A model generated the notes under the pieces. That model saw only the letters and a list, made by a program, of their open reading frames with translations. It did not search any database and was not told the origin of the DNA. A stretch of 64,000 bases of DNA from Methylobacterium nodulans ORS 2060 (GTDB lineage: Bacteria > Pseudomonadota > Alphaproteobacteria > Rhizobiales > Beijerinckiaceae). This document shows positions 48,538-58,077 of this stretch, in pieces (within the stretch, counting starts at the first letter, position 1; every line of letters begins with the position of its first letter). The stretch covers positions 2,010,501-2,074,500 of the forward strand of contig NC_011894.1 in NCBI RefSeq assembly GCF_000022085.1. The letters run 5' to 3'. A program made the translations under genes and the position numbers.

Positions 48538-48770
48538 CGCCTGCAATTCCACCGGGCGGGCCGCGCCCGCGCGGACCCGACCTGCGCGCTCGCTCGTCAC
48601 GCTCGCCCCCGTCCTGCTGCTGATGGGCGGCCTCCTATCCCAGGTACCCCTAGACGATAAAGAGCCGGATCTTTTCCGCAAAGCCGTCTCGAAACCGGCT
48701 TGCCAACCGGGGCCTGCACCCTCTATACGGCGCCTCACATCGGAGCCGCTTCCCGCATGGCGGCTCCGGC

Positions 48771-48845
<75 letters not shown>

Positions 48846-48852
48846 TCCAGCC

Positions 48853-48870
48853 TCCTGAGATTGCTCAGGA
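48853..48870 (+). terminator. Small hairpin after tRNA-Val
   Basis: A perfect 7-bp stem (48853-48859 with 48864-48870) and an ATTG loop lie 7 bases after the tRNA. No T tract follows; a possible processing or termination signal. Confidence 0.25.
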
Positions 48871-49021
48871 TCGATCCCAGACAGATCCGGCTCGCGGTAT
48901 GAGCGCAGGCTCAATGGGCCTGTGAGGCGCAGTTCGAGGCGGGGCGGCGAGATTCGCCTGATCCCGATCTGCCGGCCGCTCTCCGACCGTCCTCGACTGG
49001 ATTGCGGGCGCGCCCGCGCGA

Positions 49022-49285
49022 TTATGCAGGCGCGCTCCGGGCGTGCAGCGACACCGCCATCCCCGCCGGCGAAAAGGCGTGCGCCCTGCGGCTCACCGCG
49101 GGCCATTCCCCCATCCGGCTGATCGGGATCCTGACCTCGAGCAGAAGATCGTCGTCGAGCAGGCCCTGCGCCACCTCGATCTCGGCCTCGGGGAAAGTCT
49201 CCAGGATCGCGGCTGCCGCGGCTTCGATATGCGCGTCACGGTCGGGGCCGTACTCGATGAGCACATGCTTCAGGAGGCGGATCAT
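49022..49285 (-). CDS. Hypothetical small protein
   Basis: A possible 87-residue product starting MIRLLKHVLIEYGPDRDAH at ATG 49285, with an acidic helical middle (AEIEVAQGLLDDDLLLEVRI). Composition is protein-like and the frame is open, but the ribosome binding site is weak and I do not recognise the family. It lies between the tRNA and the helix-turn-helix gene. Confidence 0.35.
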   Translation of the reverse strand: MIRLLKHVLIEYGPDRDAHIEAAAAAILETFPEAEIEVAQGLLDDDLLLEVRIPISRMGEWPAVSRRAHAFSPAGMAVSLHARSAPA

Positions 49286-49559
49286 GCGGCCCGTCGTGAC
49301 ATGACCGGGGCAGCCGGGCCAGTGCAGAGGAAGCACGGCCGGGGCCTTTCAGTCACTCCCGCTTCCTACCGCAGCTGCCGGAGCCCGGCCGGTCCCGCCG
49401 TGACGGCGCGAGGACCCGAAGCGCGGCCGCGTCAGGCCGTCGCGCCCCGGCGAGCGGCCCGGACGATCGGCCGGCCTCGCGGGCTCTTCTCTTTCGCAGC
49501 TGCGGCTGATCTGGTCACCCGATCCCGGGAGGCCAGCCGTCTCCCGACGAATCGGAACC

Positions 49560-49952
49560 ATGATCATGGCGGGGCTCAGTCTTCAGGAAGCGGCCAGGCG
49601 GGCCGGCGTCGGCAAATCCGCGATCTGGCGGGCGATCAGTGCGGGACGCCTCAGGGCCCAGCGCGATCCGGAGGGCGGCATCAGCATCGCGCTTGCGGAA
49701 CTGCACCGGGTCTTCCCGCTCGACGGCGAGGGAGCCGGCGGCGCGAGGGCCGCCCGTCCGGAGCAGGGACCGGCGGACCGCCACGCAGGGGCCGAGCTCG
49801 TCGAACTGCGCCTGCGGCTCACGGCTGCGGAGACGCAGATCTCTGGCCTCAAGGATATGGTCGAGGAACTGCGGCGGTCCCGGGACTGGTGGCAGCAGCA
49901 GGCCGAGCGGGCGACGCTCGCATTCACCGCATTGGCCCAAAGAGTGCCCTGA
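49560..49952 (+). CDS. Helix-turn-helix and coiled-coil protein
   Basis: A 130-residue protein. Residues 5-45 look like a helix-turn-helix of the MerR/excisionase-like kind (SLQEAARRAGVGKSAIWRAI, then a wing-like stretch). Residues about 80-125 form a likely coiled coil (LRLRLTAAETQISGLKDMVE, then ELRRSRDWWQQQAERA). This layout recurs in small alphaproteobacterial DNA-binding proteins, often on plasmids and islands. A second ATG at 49566 is equally plausible. The target is unknown. Confidence 0.65.
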   Translation: MIMAGLSLQEAARRAGVGKSAIWRAISAGRLRAQRDPEGGISIALAELHRVFPLDGEGAGGARAARPEQGPADRHAGAELVELRLRLTAAETQISGLKDMVEELRRSRDWWQQQAERATLAFTALAQRVP

Positions 49953-50015
49953 CCGGCGCGCCCGCCGGGTTGAGCGCGGCCGGACGGGCCGCGCCAGGCA
50001 CACGACCTCCGGCGG

Positions 50016-50891
50016 TCAGGCGACGCCGTGCTGCCTGAACCAGGCCTGGAGCCGGCGCCACCCGTCGTGAGCCGGCTCGGAGCGGTAGCTCGGGCGATAA
50101 TCGGCATGGAATGCGTGCGGCGCATCCGGATAGACCACGAACTCGCAGGTCTTCCCGGCCGCCTGGCAGCGCGTCTTCATCTGCTCGATCGTGCTCACCG
50201 GAATGCCCTGATCCGCTCCGCCATACAGCCCCAGAACCGGCGCCTTCAGAGCCGGGGCGAGGTCGACGGGATTCTTCGGCATCAGCGGAGTGGTCTCGCC
50301 CGCGAGCCGGCCGTACCACGCGACCGCGGCCCGCAGGCCGGGATTATGCGCGGCGTAGAGCCAGACGATGCGCCCGCCCCAGCAGAAGCCGGTGATCCCG
50401 AGCCGCGCCGTGTCGGCCTTGCCCGATGCCTTGGCGAAGGCCACGGCGGCGTCGAGATCGGCCATCACCTGCGCGTCCGGGACCTTGGACACGACCTCGC
50501 GGACGATCTGCTGGACGTCCGGCATCGTCGCGACATTGCCCTGGCGGGCATAGAGCTCCGGCGCGACGGCGAAGTAGCCGAGCTTGGCGAGGCGGCGGCA
50601 CACATCCTTGATGTGCTCGTGCACGCCGAAGATCTCCTGCACCACGAGCACGGTCGGGAAGGGGCCGCCTGTCGCCGGCATCGCCCGGTAGGCGGGGATC
50701 TCGCCGTCCTGCGTCGCGATCCGAACCTCCCCGGCCTCAAGGCCGTTCGCATCCGTGGTGATCGCCGTCTGGGCCGCGATCGGCTGGACCGCCATCGCGA
50801 AACCGGTCGCGAGGCTCGTCACCACGACCGTGCGGCGTGACAGCGCGGCTTGGCCCGCAAGGCTCCGCAGGTCGGCATCGAAGGCACTCAT
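50016..50891 (-). CDS. Dienelactone hydrolase family protein, Tat-exported
   Basis: A 291-residue alpha/beta hydrolase. Nucleophile C170 lies in GFCWGG, the acid is probably the Asp in YGGADQGIP, and the His is in APHAFHAD, the dienelactone-hydrolase triad. The N-terminus has a twin-arginine signal ([16 protein letters not shown] ending in AAQ-TA), so it likely acts in the periplasm. ATG 50891 with a GGGGAAG site is chosen over an upstream start. Substrate in this organism is unknown. Confidence 0.88.
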   Translation of the reverse strand: MSAFDADLRSLAGQAALSRRTVVVTSLATGFAMAVQPIAAQTAITTDANGLEAGEVRIATQDGEIPAYRAMPATGGPFPTVLVVQEIFGVHEHIKDVCRRLAKLGYFAVAPELYARQGNVATMPDVQQIVREVVSKVPDAQVMADLDAAVAFAKASGKADTARLGITGFCWGGRIVWLYAAHNPGLRAAVAWYGRLAGETTPLMPKNPVDLAPALKAPVLGLYGGADQGIPVSTIEQMKTRCQAAGKTCEFVVYPDAPHAFHADYRPSYRSEPAHDGWRRLQAWFRQHGVA

Positions 50892-51134
50892 GAGGGACTT
50901 CCCCAAAGGTGTGCGGAGGGACAGGATCATCCCTCAGGCCCGAACCTAGGAGCCGCCCCGGCGCGGTGAAGCCGCCGCGCCATGTCGAAATCCGGGGCAG
51001 GCTCCCGAGCACTTGAAGAAGCGCCCGGGAGCCTGCCGGGCTCGAGGATCCGGCCGTCTTGCCGAACGGCGCGGCCATGATATGCGGCAGTCCCGACCCT
51101 GCAATCGCCGCAGGCGCGAGGTGGAATCCGAGCC

Positions 51135-51440
51135 ATGGTCCGTGACCTCATCTGCCCAGGATTGGTGATCGGATTCGTTCTCTCGGCCGGCATGGCCGCC
51201 GCCGGGGAGGATCTCGTCGCGAAGTGGGAGCGGGCCGATTCGGCCTGCGCGCTCCCGGCCTCGGCGATGACCGAGCAGGCATGCCAGGACCGGCAGCGTT
51301 ACGCGGATCGCCTGCGCCGCACGGGCTGGTGCGAGGCCGCACCCACCACGCCGTTCGAGCATTGGGGGTGGCAGCGCTGTGTGTCGCGCGCCGCGCCGCC
51401 TTCCCGGCACGGACGGCATCACGCGCGCGCGAGGACGTGA
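51135..51440 (+). CDS. Small secreted hypothetical protein
   Basis: A 101-residue product with a Sec signal peptide (MVRDLICPGLVIGFVLSAGM, cleavage near AAA-GE). The short mature part contains four cysteines (SACALPAS, EQACQD, GWCEAA, QRCVSR), likely forming two disulfides. The tail is basic (HGRHHARART). Family not recognised; it lies between the hydrolase and the sensor kinase on the plus strand. Confidence 0.6.
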   Translation: MVRDLICPGLVIGFVLSAGMAAAGEDLVAKWERADSACALPASAMTEQACQDRQRYADRLRRTGWCEAAPTTPFEHWGWQRCVSRAAPPSRHGRHHARART

Positions 51441-51559
51441 GAGGCGGGTTCCGCTGGAGGCCGCTCCCCGGATGCCCCGGTCCTGTCCTTGCCCGGTTTG
51501 AATGGACGGCAGAACCGTTTATTGGGTAACGATCCCGGGACTGACGGAATCTCTGCGGA

Positions 51560-52708
51560 ATGGCCGATCTCACGCGCTCGGAGCTTGACTTTCGCCTGCA
51601 TCAGCAGACGCTCCTCTCGGATTTCGGGGTGGAGGCACTGCGTGAGGACGATTTCGGCCGGCTGCTGCAGCGGGCGACCGAGATGTGCGCCGAGGGAATG
51701 GGCGCCCAGTTCTGCAAGGCGCTCGAGTACAAGCGTGACGCCGACATCTTCCTCGTCGTTGCGGGGGTCGGCTGGGGACCCGAGGTGGTGGGCAAGGCGG
51801 TGATCGGCGCCGACCTCGCCTCGCCCGCCGGCTTCGCCCTCAAGACCGGCCGGCCGGTGATCTCCAATCACCTGGAGAACGAGCAGCGCTTCCGCACGCC
51901 CAAGATCATGGCCGACCACGGCATCCGACGGGCGGTGAACGTCCTCATCCGCAATCGGGCCGGGGATTTCGGGGTGCTGGAAGTCGACGACACGCGCGGA
52001 GGGCAGTTCGCAGCGGCGGACATCGCCTTCATGCAGGGCTTCGCCAACCTGCTCGGGGGCGCCATCGAGCGCCAGCGCTCGGAGGCTCAGCTGCAGGCGG
52101 CGCTGGAACGGCAGGAACTGCTCTCGCGCGAGATGAGCCACCGGGTGAAGAACAGCCTCGCCATCGTGGCGAGCCTGCTCACCCTCCAGGGCCGGGCGGC
52201 GGACAACGAGGACGTGCGGCGCGCCCTCGCGGACGCGCAGTCCCGGGTCGAGGCCGTGGCGCAGGTGCACGACCAGCTCTGGCGCCAGCCGGACCTCGCC
52301 GCGGTCGATATCGCGCCCTTCCTCGAAACCCTGTGCGAGCGCCTCGCCGACAGCGCGCCCAACCACGCCATTCGGTGCCGGATCGACCACCTGACGATGC
52401 CCGCCGACCTCGCGATCCCGCTCGGGCTCTTCGTCAACGAACTCGTCACCAATGCCCTCAAGCACGCCTATCCCGAAGGCGGCGAGATCCGGGTCGAGAG
52501 CGAGCGGCTGACCGATGGACGCCTGTCCCTCACCGTGGCGGATGACGGAGTCGGCCTGCCCGCGGGTTTCGACCTCGCGGCCGCCACGCGGCGGAGCCTC
52601 GGGATGCGGATCATCCAGGGGCTGGCGCGGCAGCTCGAGGGAACGCTCTCCCTCGGCAGCGGGAGCGGCGCCCGCTTCATCCTCACCCTGCCGGCCGCGA
52701 GCCCCTAG
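51560..52708 (+). CDS. GAF-domain sensor histidine kinase, HisKA_2 family
   Basis: A 382-residue soluble kinase. The GAF domain is about 20-165. The dimerisation/phosphoacceptor segment is LLSREMSHRVKNSLAIVASL with H194. The HATPase domain carries the N box VNELVTNALKHAYP and G boxes VADDGVGLPAG and SLGMRIIQGLARQL. This is the family used in alphaproteobacterial general stress and light-response signalling. No response regulator is adjacent. It is followed by a broken fragment of a similar kinase. Confidence 0.9.
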   Translation: MADLTRSELDFRLHQQTLLSDFGVEALREDDFGRLLQRATEMCAEGMGAQFCKALEYKRDADIFLVVAGVGWGPEVVGKAVIGADLASPAGFALKTGRPVISNHLENEQRFRTPKIMADHGIRRAVNVLIRNRAGDFGVLEVDDTRGGQFAAADIAFMQGFANLLGGAIERQRSEAQLQAALERQELLSREMSHRVKNSLAIVASLLTLQGRAADNEDVRRALADAQSRVEAVAQVHDQLWRQPDLAAVDIAPFLETLCERLADSAPNHAIRCRIDHLTMPADLAIPLGLFVNELVTNALKHAYPEGGEIRVESERLTDGRLSLTVADDGVGLPAGFDLAAATRRSLGMRIIQGLARQLEGTLSLGSGSGARFILTLPAASP

Positions 52709-53476
52709 AGCAGAAGCCGTTCACGGTGGACCGGGTTCTGCTCCAGGCCTTCGAGTTTGCCGCATCGTCTGAGACGAGCCGGCATCCGCTTCGCCGGAGA
52801 ATGCTCGAGCTCTGTCCGTCGGCGTCGCGCGGCAGGGCACCGATGCGCTCGTCCTCATGGTCGCGGATGACGGCGTGGGCTGGTCGGGGGAGGGGGCCGC
52901 TCGGGTCCGGGCTCGGCACCCGCATTCTTCAGGCGAGGGGCACAAAGGTGCGCTCCAGGGTCGCGTGCGATGGCGCCATCGCGGCGCGCGCGCCATCCTT
53001 GGCTTGCAGGCCTGACGACCTTCCGGGTTCCCCGGAACGCCGATGAACCCTGGCGGCCTTCTCCTGCGTTGCCTTCGGCAATCCCGACCGACGCGGCGCC
53101 GCGCGACGAGCCGAACCGGCCCGTGCCCCGACCGTAGGTGGCCGACGCAGCGTTGCTCGCTCGGGGCCGGGAGCGCTACGAGGTATTCTGCCCCCCTGCC
53201 ATGGCGGGGCGGGGTCCGGGGACGGGCTCGTGATGCAGCGGGGCCGTCCCCGGCCGCCATCCTTCCACACGCCGCGCCTGCGCGCGGCCTTGGCCGACCA
53301 CGTCAAGGCGTGATCTCGAATGGAACGGGCCGGATGCTGAGCTACGCCGCCCAGGTGCCGACCGCCGATTGCCGGGCGATCTTCGCCGCTGTCCGGGCAT
53401 TCCGGCTGTGCCACGGCATGGCGAGCCTCCCGGAGACGGACGGGGCGCGGCTCGCGGAGAGCGCCGGAGCGACACC
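52709..53476 (+). other. Decayed region between kinase and membrane-protein genes
   Basis: These 768 bases contain the kinase remnant at about 52806-52940 and otherwise no convincing gene. A 48-codon frame at 53334-53480 (MLSYAAQVPTADCRAIFAAV...) overlaps the next ATG and contains RLCHGM, which could be a degenerate cytochrome c-like tail. Confidence 0.5.
52806..52940 (+). pseudogene. Histidine kinase 3' fragment, frameshifted
   Basis: One frame reads LSVGVARQGTDALVLMVADD then GVGWSGEG, the G1 box of an HWE/HisKA_2 ATPase domain. The following G2 box, LGSGLGTRILQA, appears in another frame beginning near 52897. The two halves make sense only together, so a single-base shift has broken the gene. 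No intact 5' part is seen. Confidence 0.6.
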
Positions 53477-54535
53477 ATGAACCGCCGACCGATCTCGCTC
53501 GCCGTGGGCGCCGCCGCGCTCGTCGCCTGCGGGCTCGCAGCGTCCGCCGGCACCGCCGTGATGCCCTCCTATCTGGCGGCGTGGCTGGTGCTGGTCTCGC
53601 TGCCGGCCGGGGCGCTGCCCCTGCTGATGGGGCTCGAGCTCGCGGGTTTCGCCGCCGGCCCCATGGCGGCCTCGCTCCGCCGTCTTCTCGGGCTGCTGCC
53701 GATCGCGGTCGTGCTGCTCGTGCCCATCCTTCTGAATGTCGGCGAGCTCTACGGCTGGGAGAGGAGCGTGCCGCCCCGCACCGGCCTCGCGGCGATCTGG
53801 TTCACGCCGGCCTTCTTCACCCTGCGCAGCCTGTCCTACCTCGCGGTCTGGCTCTGGCTCGCCGAGACCTTCCGCCGGGCGCCGATCGATCTGAGCCTCG
53901 AGGACGCAGCGGCGCGGCGGCGCCGGGCCGTCCTCGGCATGGTGCTGCACGCGGTGCTCGGCACGCTCGCGGCGGAGGATTGGGTGGAGTCGGTCGATCC
54001 GGGCCGCGCCTCCACCGCCTTCGGGCTCCTCGTCATGACGATCCAGGCCGGCATCGCCGTCTCGGCGGCGGCCCTGATCGCTGCGCGGTCGAGCTCCGGC
54101 CGGCCCGTGCGCGACAACCGCACCGCGGCGGCCTTCACGGATCCGATGCTGGTGCTGCTCGCCTGCTGGGGCTTCGTTCATGTCGTGCAGTACCTGGTGG
54201 TGTGGTTGGCGAACCTGCCCGAGGAGGCGCGCTGGTACCTCGACCGGGGCGGGGCGCTGACGCGGCTCGGCACCGGGATCGCGCTCGCGACCGGCATCCT
54301 CGCCCTCCTCGTCCTGCTGCCGCGGCGGGTGGCGGGACGGCCCGCCGCCCTCGCCGGCATCGCCGTGCTGGTTCTGGCGCTGCACGGGGCCGAGATGTTC
54401 TGGCTCGTCACGCCCGGCTTCCGGGGCGCCTTCCGGTTCACCTGGCTCGACGGGCTGGCGCTCGTGGGCGTGGTCGGGGTGGCGGCCGGCCTCTCCGGGC
54501 GGGTCGAGCGGGTGCTGTGGAGAGCCCATCCGTAA
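53477..54535 (+). CDS. Integral membrane protein, ActF-like
   Basis: A 352-residue protein with about ten hydrophobic segments. The pattern YLAAWLVLVSLPAGALPLLM, then LLNVGELYGWE, then FFTLRSLSYLAVWLWLAE resembles ActF, the membrane subunit of alternative complex III (quinol:cytochrome c oxidoreductase, NrfD-related). ATG 53477 follows GGAG by 7 bases. No other complex III genes are intact nearby, so a respiratory role here is uncertain. Confidence 0.65.
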   Translation: MNRRPISLAVGAAALVACGLAASAGTAVMPSYLAAWLVLVSLPAGALPLLMGLELAGFAAGPMAASLRRLLGLLPIAVVLLVPILLNVGELYGWERSVPPRTGLAAIWFTPAFFTLRSLSYLAVWLWLAETFRRAPIDLSLEDAAARRRRAVLGMVLHAVLGTLAAEDWVESVDPGRASTAFGLLVMTIQAGIAVSAAALIAARSSSGRPVRDNRTAAAFTDPMLVLLACWGFVHVVQYLVVWLANLPEEARWYLDRGGALTRLGTGIALATGILALLVLLPRRVAGRPAALAGIAVLVLALHGAEMFWLVTPGFRGAFRFTWLDGLALVGVVGVAAGLSGRVERVLWRAHP

Positions 54536-54615
54536 GCGGCGCCTTGCGGCTGATCCCGGCCGGTGCAGCCGCGCTCGTCGCCGGGTCCATCCGCGCGGGG
54601 CAGCCTGACTGACCA

Positions 54616-54668
54616 TATCGGTGATCCCAACGGCCCGATGCGTCAGCAGTTCGGGCCGTTGGGATGAG
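54616..54668. repeat. Multi-hairpin repeat, partial copy 3
   Basis: A 14-bp perfect stem (54624-54637 with 54652-54665) encloses ATGCGTCAGCAGTT. The arms and loop match the last hairpin of the copy at 17121-17154. It follows the ActF-like gene and could serve as its terminator. Confidence 0.6.
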
Positions 54669-54869
54669 TTCACCACCGGCCAGGCCGACCCTGGCGGATG
54701 ACACCGCGGCTGAATGAGCGCTTCCGCCTGTGGCAGCCAACCTCCGGCCGTCATGCTGAGGTACTGGCGATCGCAGATCGCACCGGAGTGAGCCTCTGGG
54801 CCGGCAGCAGCCGGCAGGCACCCCGGACTGGTGATCCTGGCCACCCGGATCTTGGACGAGCGTTCACGG

Positions 54870-55136
54870 ACCGGATCGCAGGTTCTCCGCCTCTGTCCCG
54901 CTCCCTCCTTCCCGGACGACTGCAGCGCCAGCGGAAGGAGATCCGGGACCCAGCACGGTGAGTTGCTGCGCAGCGGCTCCGTTTGCCTCCAGCGTGGCTG
55001 ACAAGCGGTCGCTGCGCGACTTCTTGTGCTGGATCCCGGGTCGCAATCCGCTGACGCTGCATGCGCCCGGGAAAGAGGGGAGCGGGCGAGAGGAGGCCGG
55101 GTGCGCCGATCCTCGATCGTCTCCGGACGCGTCAGG
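54870..55136 (-). repeat. MITE-like dispersed repeat, copy B (inverted)
   Basis: This is the reverse complement of the repeat at 31031-31330. GGTTCTCCGCCTCTGTCCCG at 54881 pairs with the end of copy A, and CGATCGTCTCCGGACGCGTC near 55113-55132 pairs with its start. The internal palindrome (54920-54955 with 55026-55062) is conserved. The centre differs more than the arms. Confidence 0.7.
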
Positions 55137-55192
55137 CAGACATCCTCGCCTGGGCCGACGCGATTTCATCCGAAATCCGCATGACGAAGCCA

Positions 55193-56524
55193 TCAATCGG
55201 ATTTCGGATCAGCTTCCATTGAGCGCGCGGAGCGCGGACCGGATGCGGGGCGTTCCTCTCCCGCACGTGAGCGGGGAGCCTGCATTCCGTCCTCCGGCAT
55301 CCTCCCGGCCGCGACGTCGTCGATCAGCCGCAGGTGCCGCGGCAGGCAGACCCGCCTGAGATCATAGCCTTCCGCGCTGCGCCGCGCCGCCGCGCGCAGG
55401 GGGCGGTGGGCCTCGGGCTCGGTGAGCGCCCGCACCACCGCCTCGGCGATCGCTCCAGGCGAGAAGAAGTCGACGAGGAGCCCGTTCTCACCATCGCGGA
55501 TCACTTCCTCGACCGGCGGCGTCGCTGAGCCGACGACGAGGCAGCCCGCCGCCATCGCCTCCAGCATCGACCAGGACAGCACGAAAGGATAGGTCAGATA
55601 GACATGCGCCGCCGAGACCTGGAGCAGGGTCAGGTAGGTCGCGTAGGGCACCCGGCCGACGAAATGCACCCGCGACAGGTCGAGATCCGCCTGCACCTCG
55701 TCGAGGAAGATCTCCCGCCACGTCCGGCCCGCGGGCGGCTTCGCCCCATAGCTCACGCCGTTGCCGCCCACCAGCACCGCGCGGGCGCGGGGCCGGCGCC
55801 GCAGGATCTCGGGCAGCGCCCGCATGAAGCTGTGATAGCCGCGATAGGGTTCGAGGTTGCGGTTGACGAAGGTCACCACCTCGTCGTCGGGACCGCAGGT
55901 CAGGCTGCTCCGGTCGAGGGTGATGCGCGCCCGCGGGTTCGGGCGCACGAGGTCGGTGTCGATGCCGTCGTGGATCACGCTCAGCCGGCCGTGGAAGGGC
56001 GCCGGAATGCGGCTCGCCTGCCAGGCCGTCGGCGCGAGGAGCCAGTCGGAGGCTTCGAAGGCGAGATATTGCGCGGCGTTGCGCGTCCGCACCGCGAACA
56101 GGCCTTCCCCGTCGCGGGAGGCGAATTCCGGATCGAAGCCGACATCCGCGCCCCGCGCGCCATAGCTGAACTCGACGAAGCTGAGGAGCCGCGCCTCCGG
56201 CCAGACATCCTTCAGGAACAGGGTCTCGCCCCAGCCCGGATGGCCGCAGATCACGTCGGGCGCGAAACCCTCGGCCTTGAGGCGCTGGGCCGCCCGCGCG
56301 GCCGCCTCTCCGCGCAGCACCTTGGTCTCGAAATCCTGCGCCAGCCGGTGGATCCCGGGCGTCGAGCGCCCCTCGACCGCGTAGCGGAGGTGGCGCACCC
56401 CCGGGAGCGGGGGCGCCGGATTGATGCCGAGCGCCACCACCTCGTGGCCCGGCCGCGCCGCGAGGGCCGGGGCGACGTGGCGGTACTGCCCCGGGAAGTT
56501 CTGGTGGACGAAGAGGACGCGCAT
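55193..56524 (-). CDS. Glycosyltransferase, GT4-type
   Basis: A 443-residue GT-B fold transferase. The N-terminus is MRVLFVHQNFPGQYRHVAPA; the C-terminal half has VTFVNRNLEPYRGYHSF, FVGRVPYATYLTLL and the sugar-nucleotide motif LEAMAAGCLVVGS...PPVEEVI. This subfamily is often found beside type I secretion or surface-polysaccharide genes. Gene end is odd: the last 35 residues or so (Arg/Ser/Pro-rich) are encoded by sequence resembling the REP-like repeat. The next gene (HlyD-like) is 17 bases upstream, so the three genes may form one operon. Confidence 0.87.
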   Translation of the reverse strand: MRVLFVHQNFPGQYRHVAPALAARPGHEVVALGINPAPPLPGVRHLRYAVEGRSTPGIHRLAQDFETKVLRGEAAARAAQRLKAEGFAPDVICGHPGWGETLFLKDVWPEARLLSFVEFSYGARGADVGFDPEFASRDGEGLFAVRTRNAAQYLAFEASDWLLAPTAWQASRIPAPFHGRLSVIHDGIDTDLVRPNPRARITLDRSSLTCGPDDEVVTFVNRNLEPYRGYHSFMRALPEILRRRPRARAVLVGGNGVSYGAKPPAGRTWREIFLDEVQADLDLSRVHFVGRVPYATYLTLLQVSAAHVYLTYPFVLSWSMLEAMAAGCLVVGSATPPVEEVIRDGENGLLVDFFSPGAIAEAVVRALTEPEAHRPLRAAARRSAEGYDLRRVCLPRHLRLIDDVAAGRMPEDGMQAPRSRAGEERPASGPRSARSMEADPKSD

Positions 56525-56541
56525 CGCGGCGCGCCCGCCCT

Positions 56542-58077
56542 TTAGCGTTCGTGGCCGGCCGTCGAGGTGGTCTCCTTCACGGGGGAGAGCACGTAGTCGA
56601 TCACCCGCCGGCTGCCCGTGCGGATCTCGACCGTGGTGGTCATGCCGGGGGTGAGCGCCACGGTCTTGCCGTCGGCCTCGATGGTCGAGCGCGACAATTC
56701 GATCGTGACCGGGAAGACGAGGTTCTGCGTGCGCGGGGTGCCGCTCACGGGGGCGAGGCTCTGGCCGCGGCCCACCGCCACCGCATCGGCCCCGCCGTTC
56801 GCATCCTTGTCGTCCACCGCGTCGCGGGAGACCCGCAGCACCTTGCCCTCGATCGACCCGTAGCGGGTGAACGGGAAGGCGTCGATCTTCACGACCGCGT
56901 CCTGCCCGGGCATCACGAAGCCGATGTCCTTGTTCTGAACCAGCGCCTCGACCTCGATCGGCCCCTCGTTCGGCACCACGACGAGGAGCGGCTGGCCGGC
57001 CGTCACCACCTGCCCGAGGGTGGTCACGGCGAGCTGCTGCACCGTCCCGGAGATCGGCGCGGTGAGCCGGGTCCGGTCGCGCTTTAACGCCGCCTTGATC
57101 ACGTCCTGCCGCAGGGCGTCCCGCTTCTGGGCCGCCTCGGTCAGCGACTGGTGCTGCTTGGCGATGGTCTCGCTCGCATTCTGCTCGACCCGGCGCTGCA
57201 GCGACTGGGCCGCGGCCTGGGCCTCGATGAGCTGGCCGCGGTCATAGGCGAGGTCGGCGGAGACCTGCTCGACCTGCTGGACCGCGTCGATCACCGCCGC
57301 GCGGGTGCCCGCCGCCTTGGCGACCAGGGTCTCGCGCATGTCGGCCCGCTCCTTGAGCACGGCCTTGAGGCGCTCGCGGGCCTCGATGCTGGCGGCGAAC
57401 CGCTTCTGCGTCGCGTCCTTCTCGGCGATCTGGGCGAGGAGCGCGTCGCGGGTCGTGACGTACTGGCTGATGTCGGCCAGCATGGCGGCCTGCTCGCGCG
57501 CCTGCACCGCCGCCGGGATGCTGTCGGGGAAGCGGGCAGTGACCTTGGGATCGTTGGCCTCGACCGCCGCGATCGTCGCCCGTCGGCGGATGATCTGGGC
57601 ATCGAGGGCGGCGAGGTCGCTGCGGCGGGCCGCGAGATCCGCCTCCGCCTCCGTCGGGTCGAGCTCGATGAGGACGTCGCCCTCCTTCACCCGCGCGCCG
57701 TTCTCGACGTAGACGGCCTGCACCTTGCCGGTCTCGAAGGGCTGCACGACCTTCGAGCGGCCGCTCGGCTGGATGCGCCCGCTCGCGACCGCGTGGATGT
57801 CGAGCTTGGCGAGGAAGCTCCAACCCAGCGCCACCGCGAACATCAGGCAGATCGTCCAGGTGAACAGCGTGGCCTTCGGGGAAGGCGGCGTGTCCAGGAT
57901 CTCGAGATGCGCGGGCAGGAATTCCTGGTTCTCGCGGGTCACCGCCATCGCTCGCACGCGCTCCGTAAGGCGGCGCGGCGACAGGGCCCGGGCGGGGGCG
58001 AGGATGGGCAGCTTCGCCGCCGGAGCGGGCTTCTGCCCGCCGGACGCGTCGGGACGGGGTTCGGGACTGGCGCTCAC
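56542..58077 (-). CDS. Type I secretion membrane-fusion protein, HlyD family
   Basis: A 511-residue periplasmic adaptor that links the ABC exporter to an outer-membrane TolC. After a 60-residue cytoplasmic part it has one membrane segment (LFTWTICLMFAVALGWSFLA). Then come a split lipoyl domain (VQPFETGKVQAVYVENGARV and APISGTVQQLAVTTLGQVV), a long coiled coil of about 200 residues, and a beta-barrel domain. GTG 58077 overlaps the exporter stop (GTGA), so the two are translationally coupled. Confidence 0.92.
   Translation of the reverse strand: MSASPEPRPDASGGQKPAPAAKLPILAPARALSPRRLTERVRAMAVTRENQEFLPAHLEILDTPPSPKATLFTWTICLMFAVALGWSFLAKLDIHAVASGRIQPSGRSKVVQPFETGKVQAVYVENGARVKEGDVLIELDPTEAEADLAARRSDLAALDAQIIRRRATIAAVEANDPKVTARFPDSIPAAVQAREQAAMLADISQYVTTRDALLAQIAEKDATQKRFAASIEARERLKAVLKERADMRETLVAKAAGTRAAVIDAVQQVEQVSADLAYDRGQLIEAQAAAQSLQRRVEQNASETIAKQHQSLTEAAQKRDALRQDVIKAALKRDRTRLTAPISGTVQQLAVTTLGQVVTAGQPLLVVVPNEGPIEVEALVQNKDIGFVMPGQDAVVKIDAFPFTRYGSIEGKVLRVSRDAVDDKDANGGADAVAVGRGQSLAPVSGTPRTQNLVFPVTIELSRSTIEADGKTVALTPGMTTTVEIRTGSRRVIDYVLSPVKETTSTAGHER

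Larger units (their letters stand above)
54536..55192. other. Repeat-rich intergenic region
   Basis: These 657 bases hold a third copy of the multi-hairpin repeat end (54616-54668) and copy B of the MITE-like repeat (54870-55136). No gene was seen. Confidence 0.55.
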
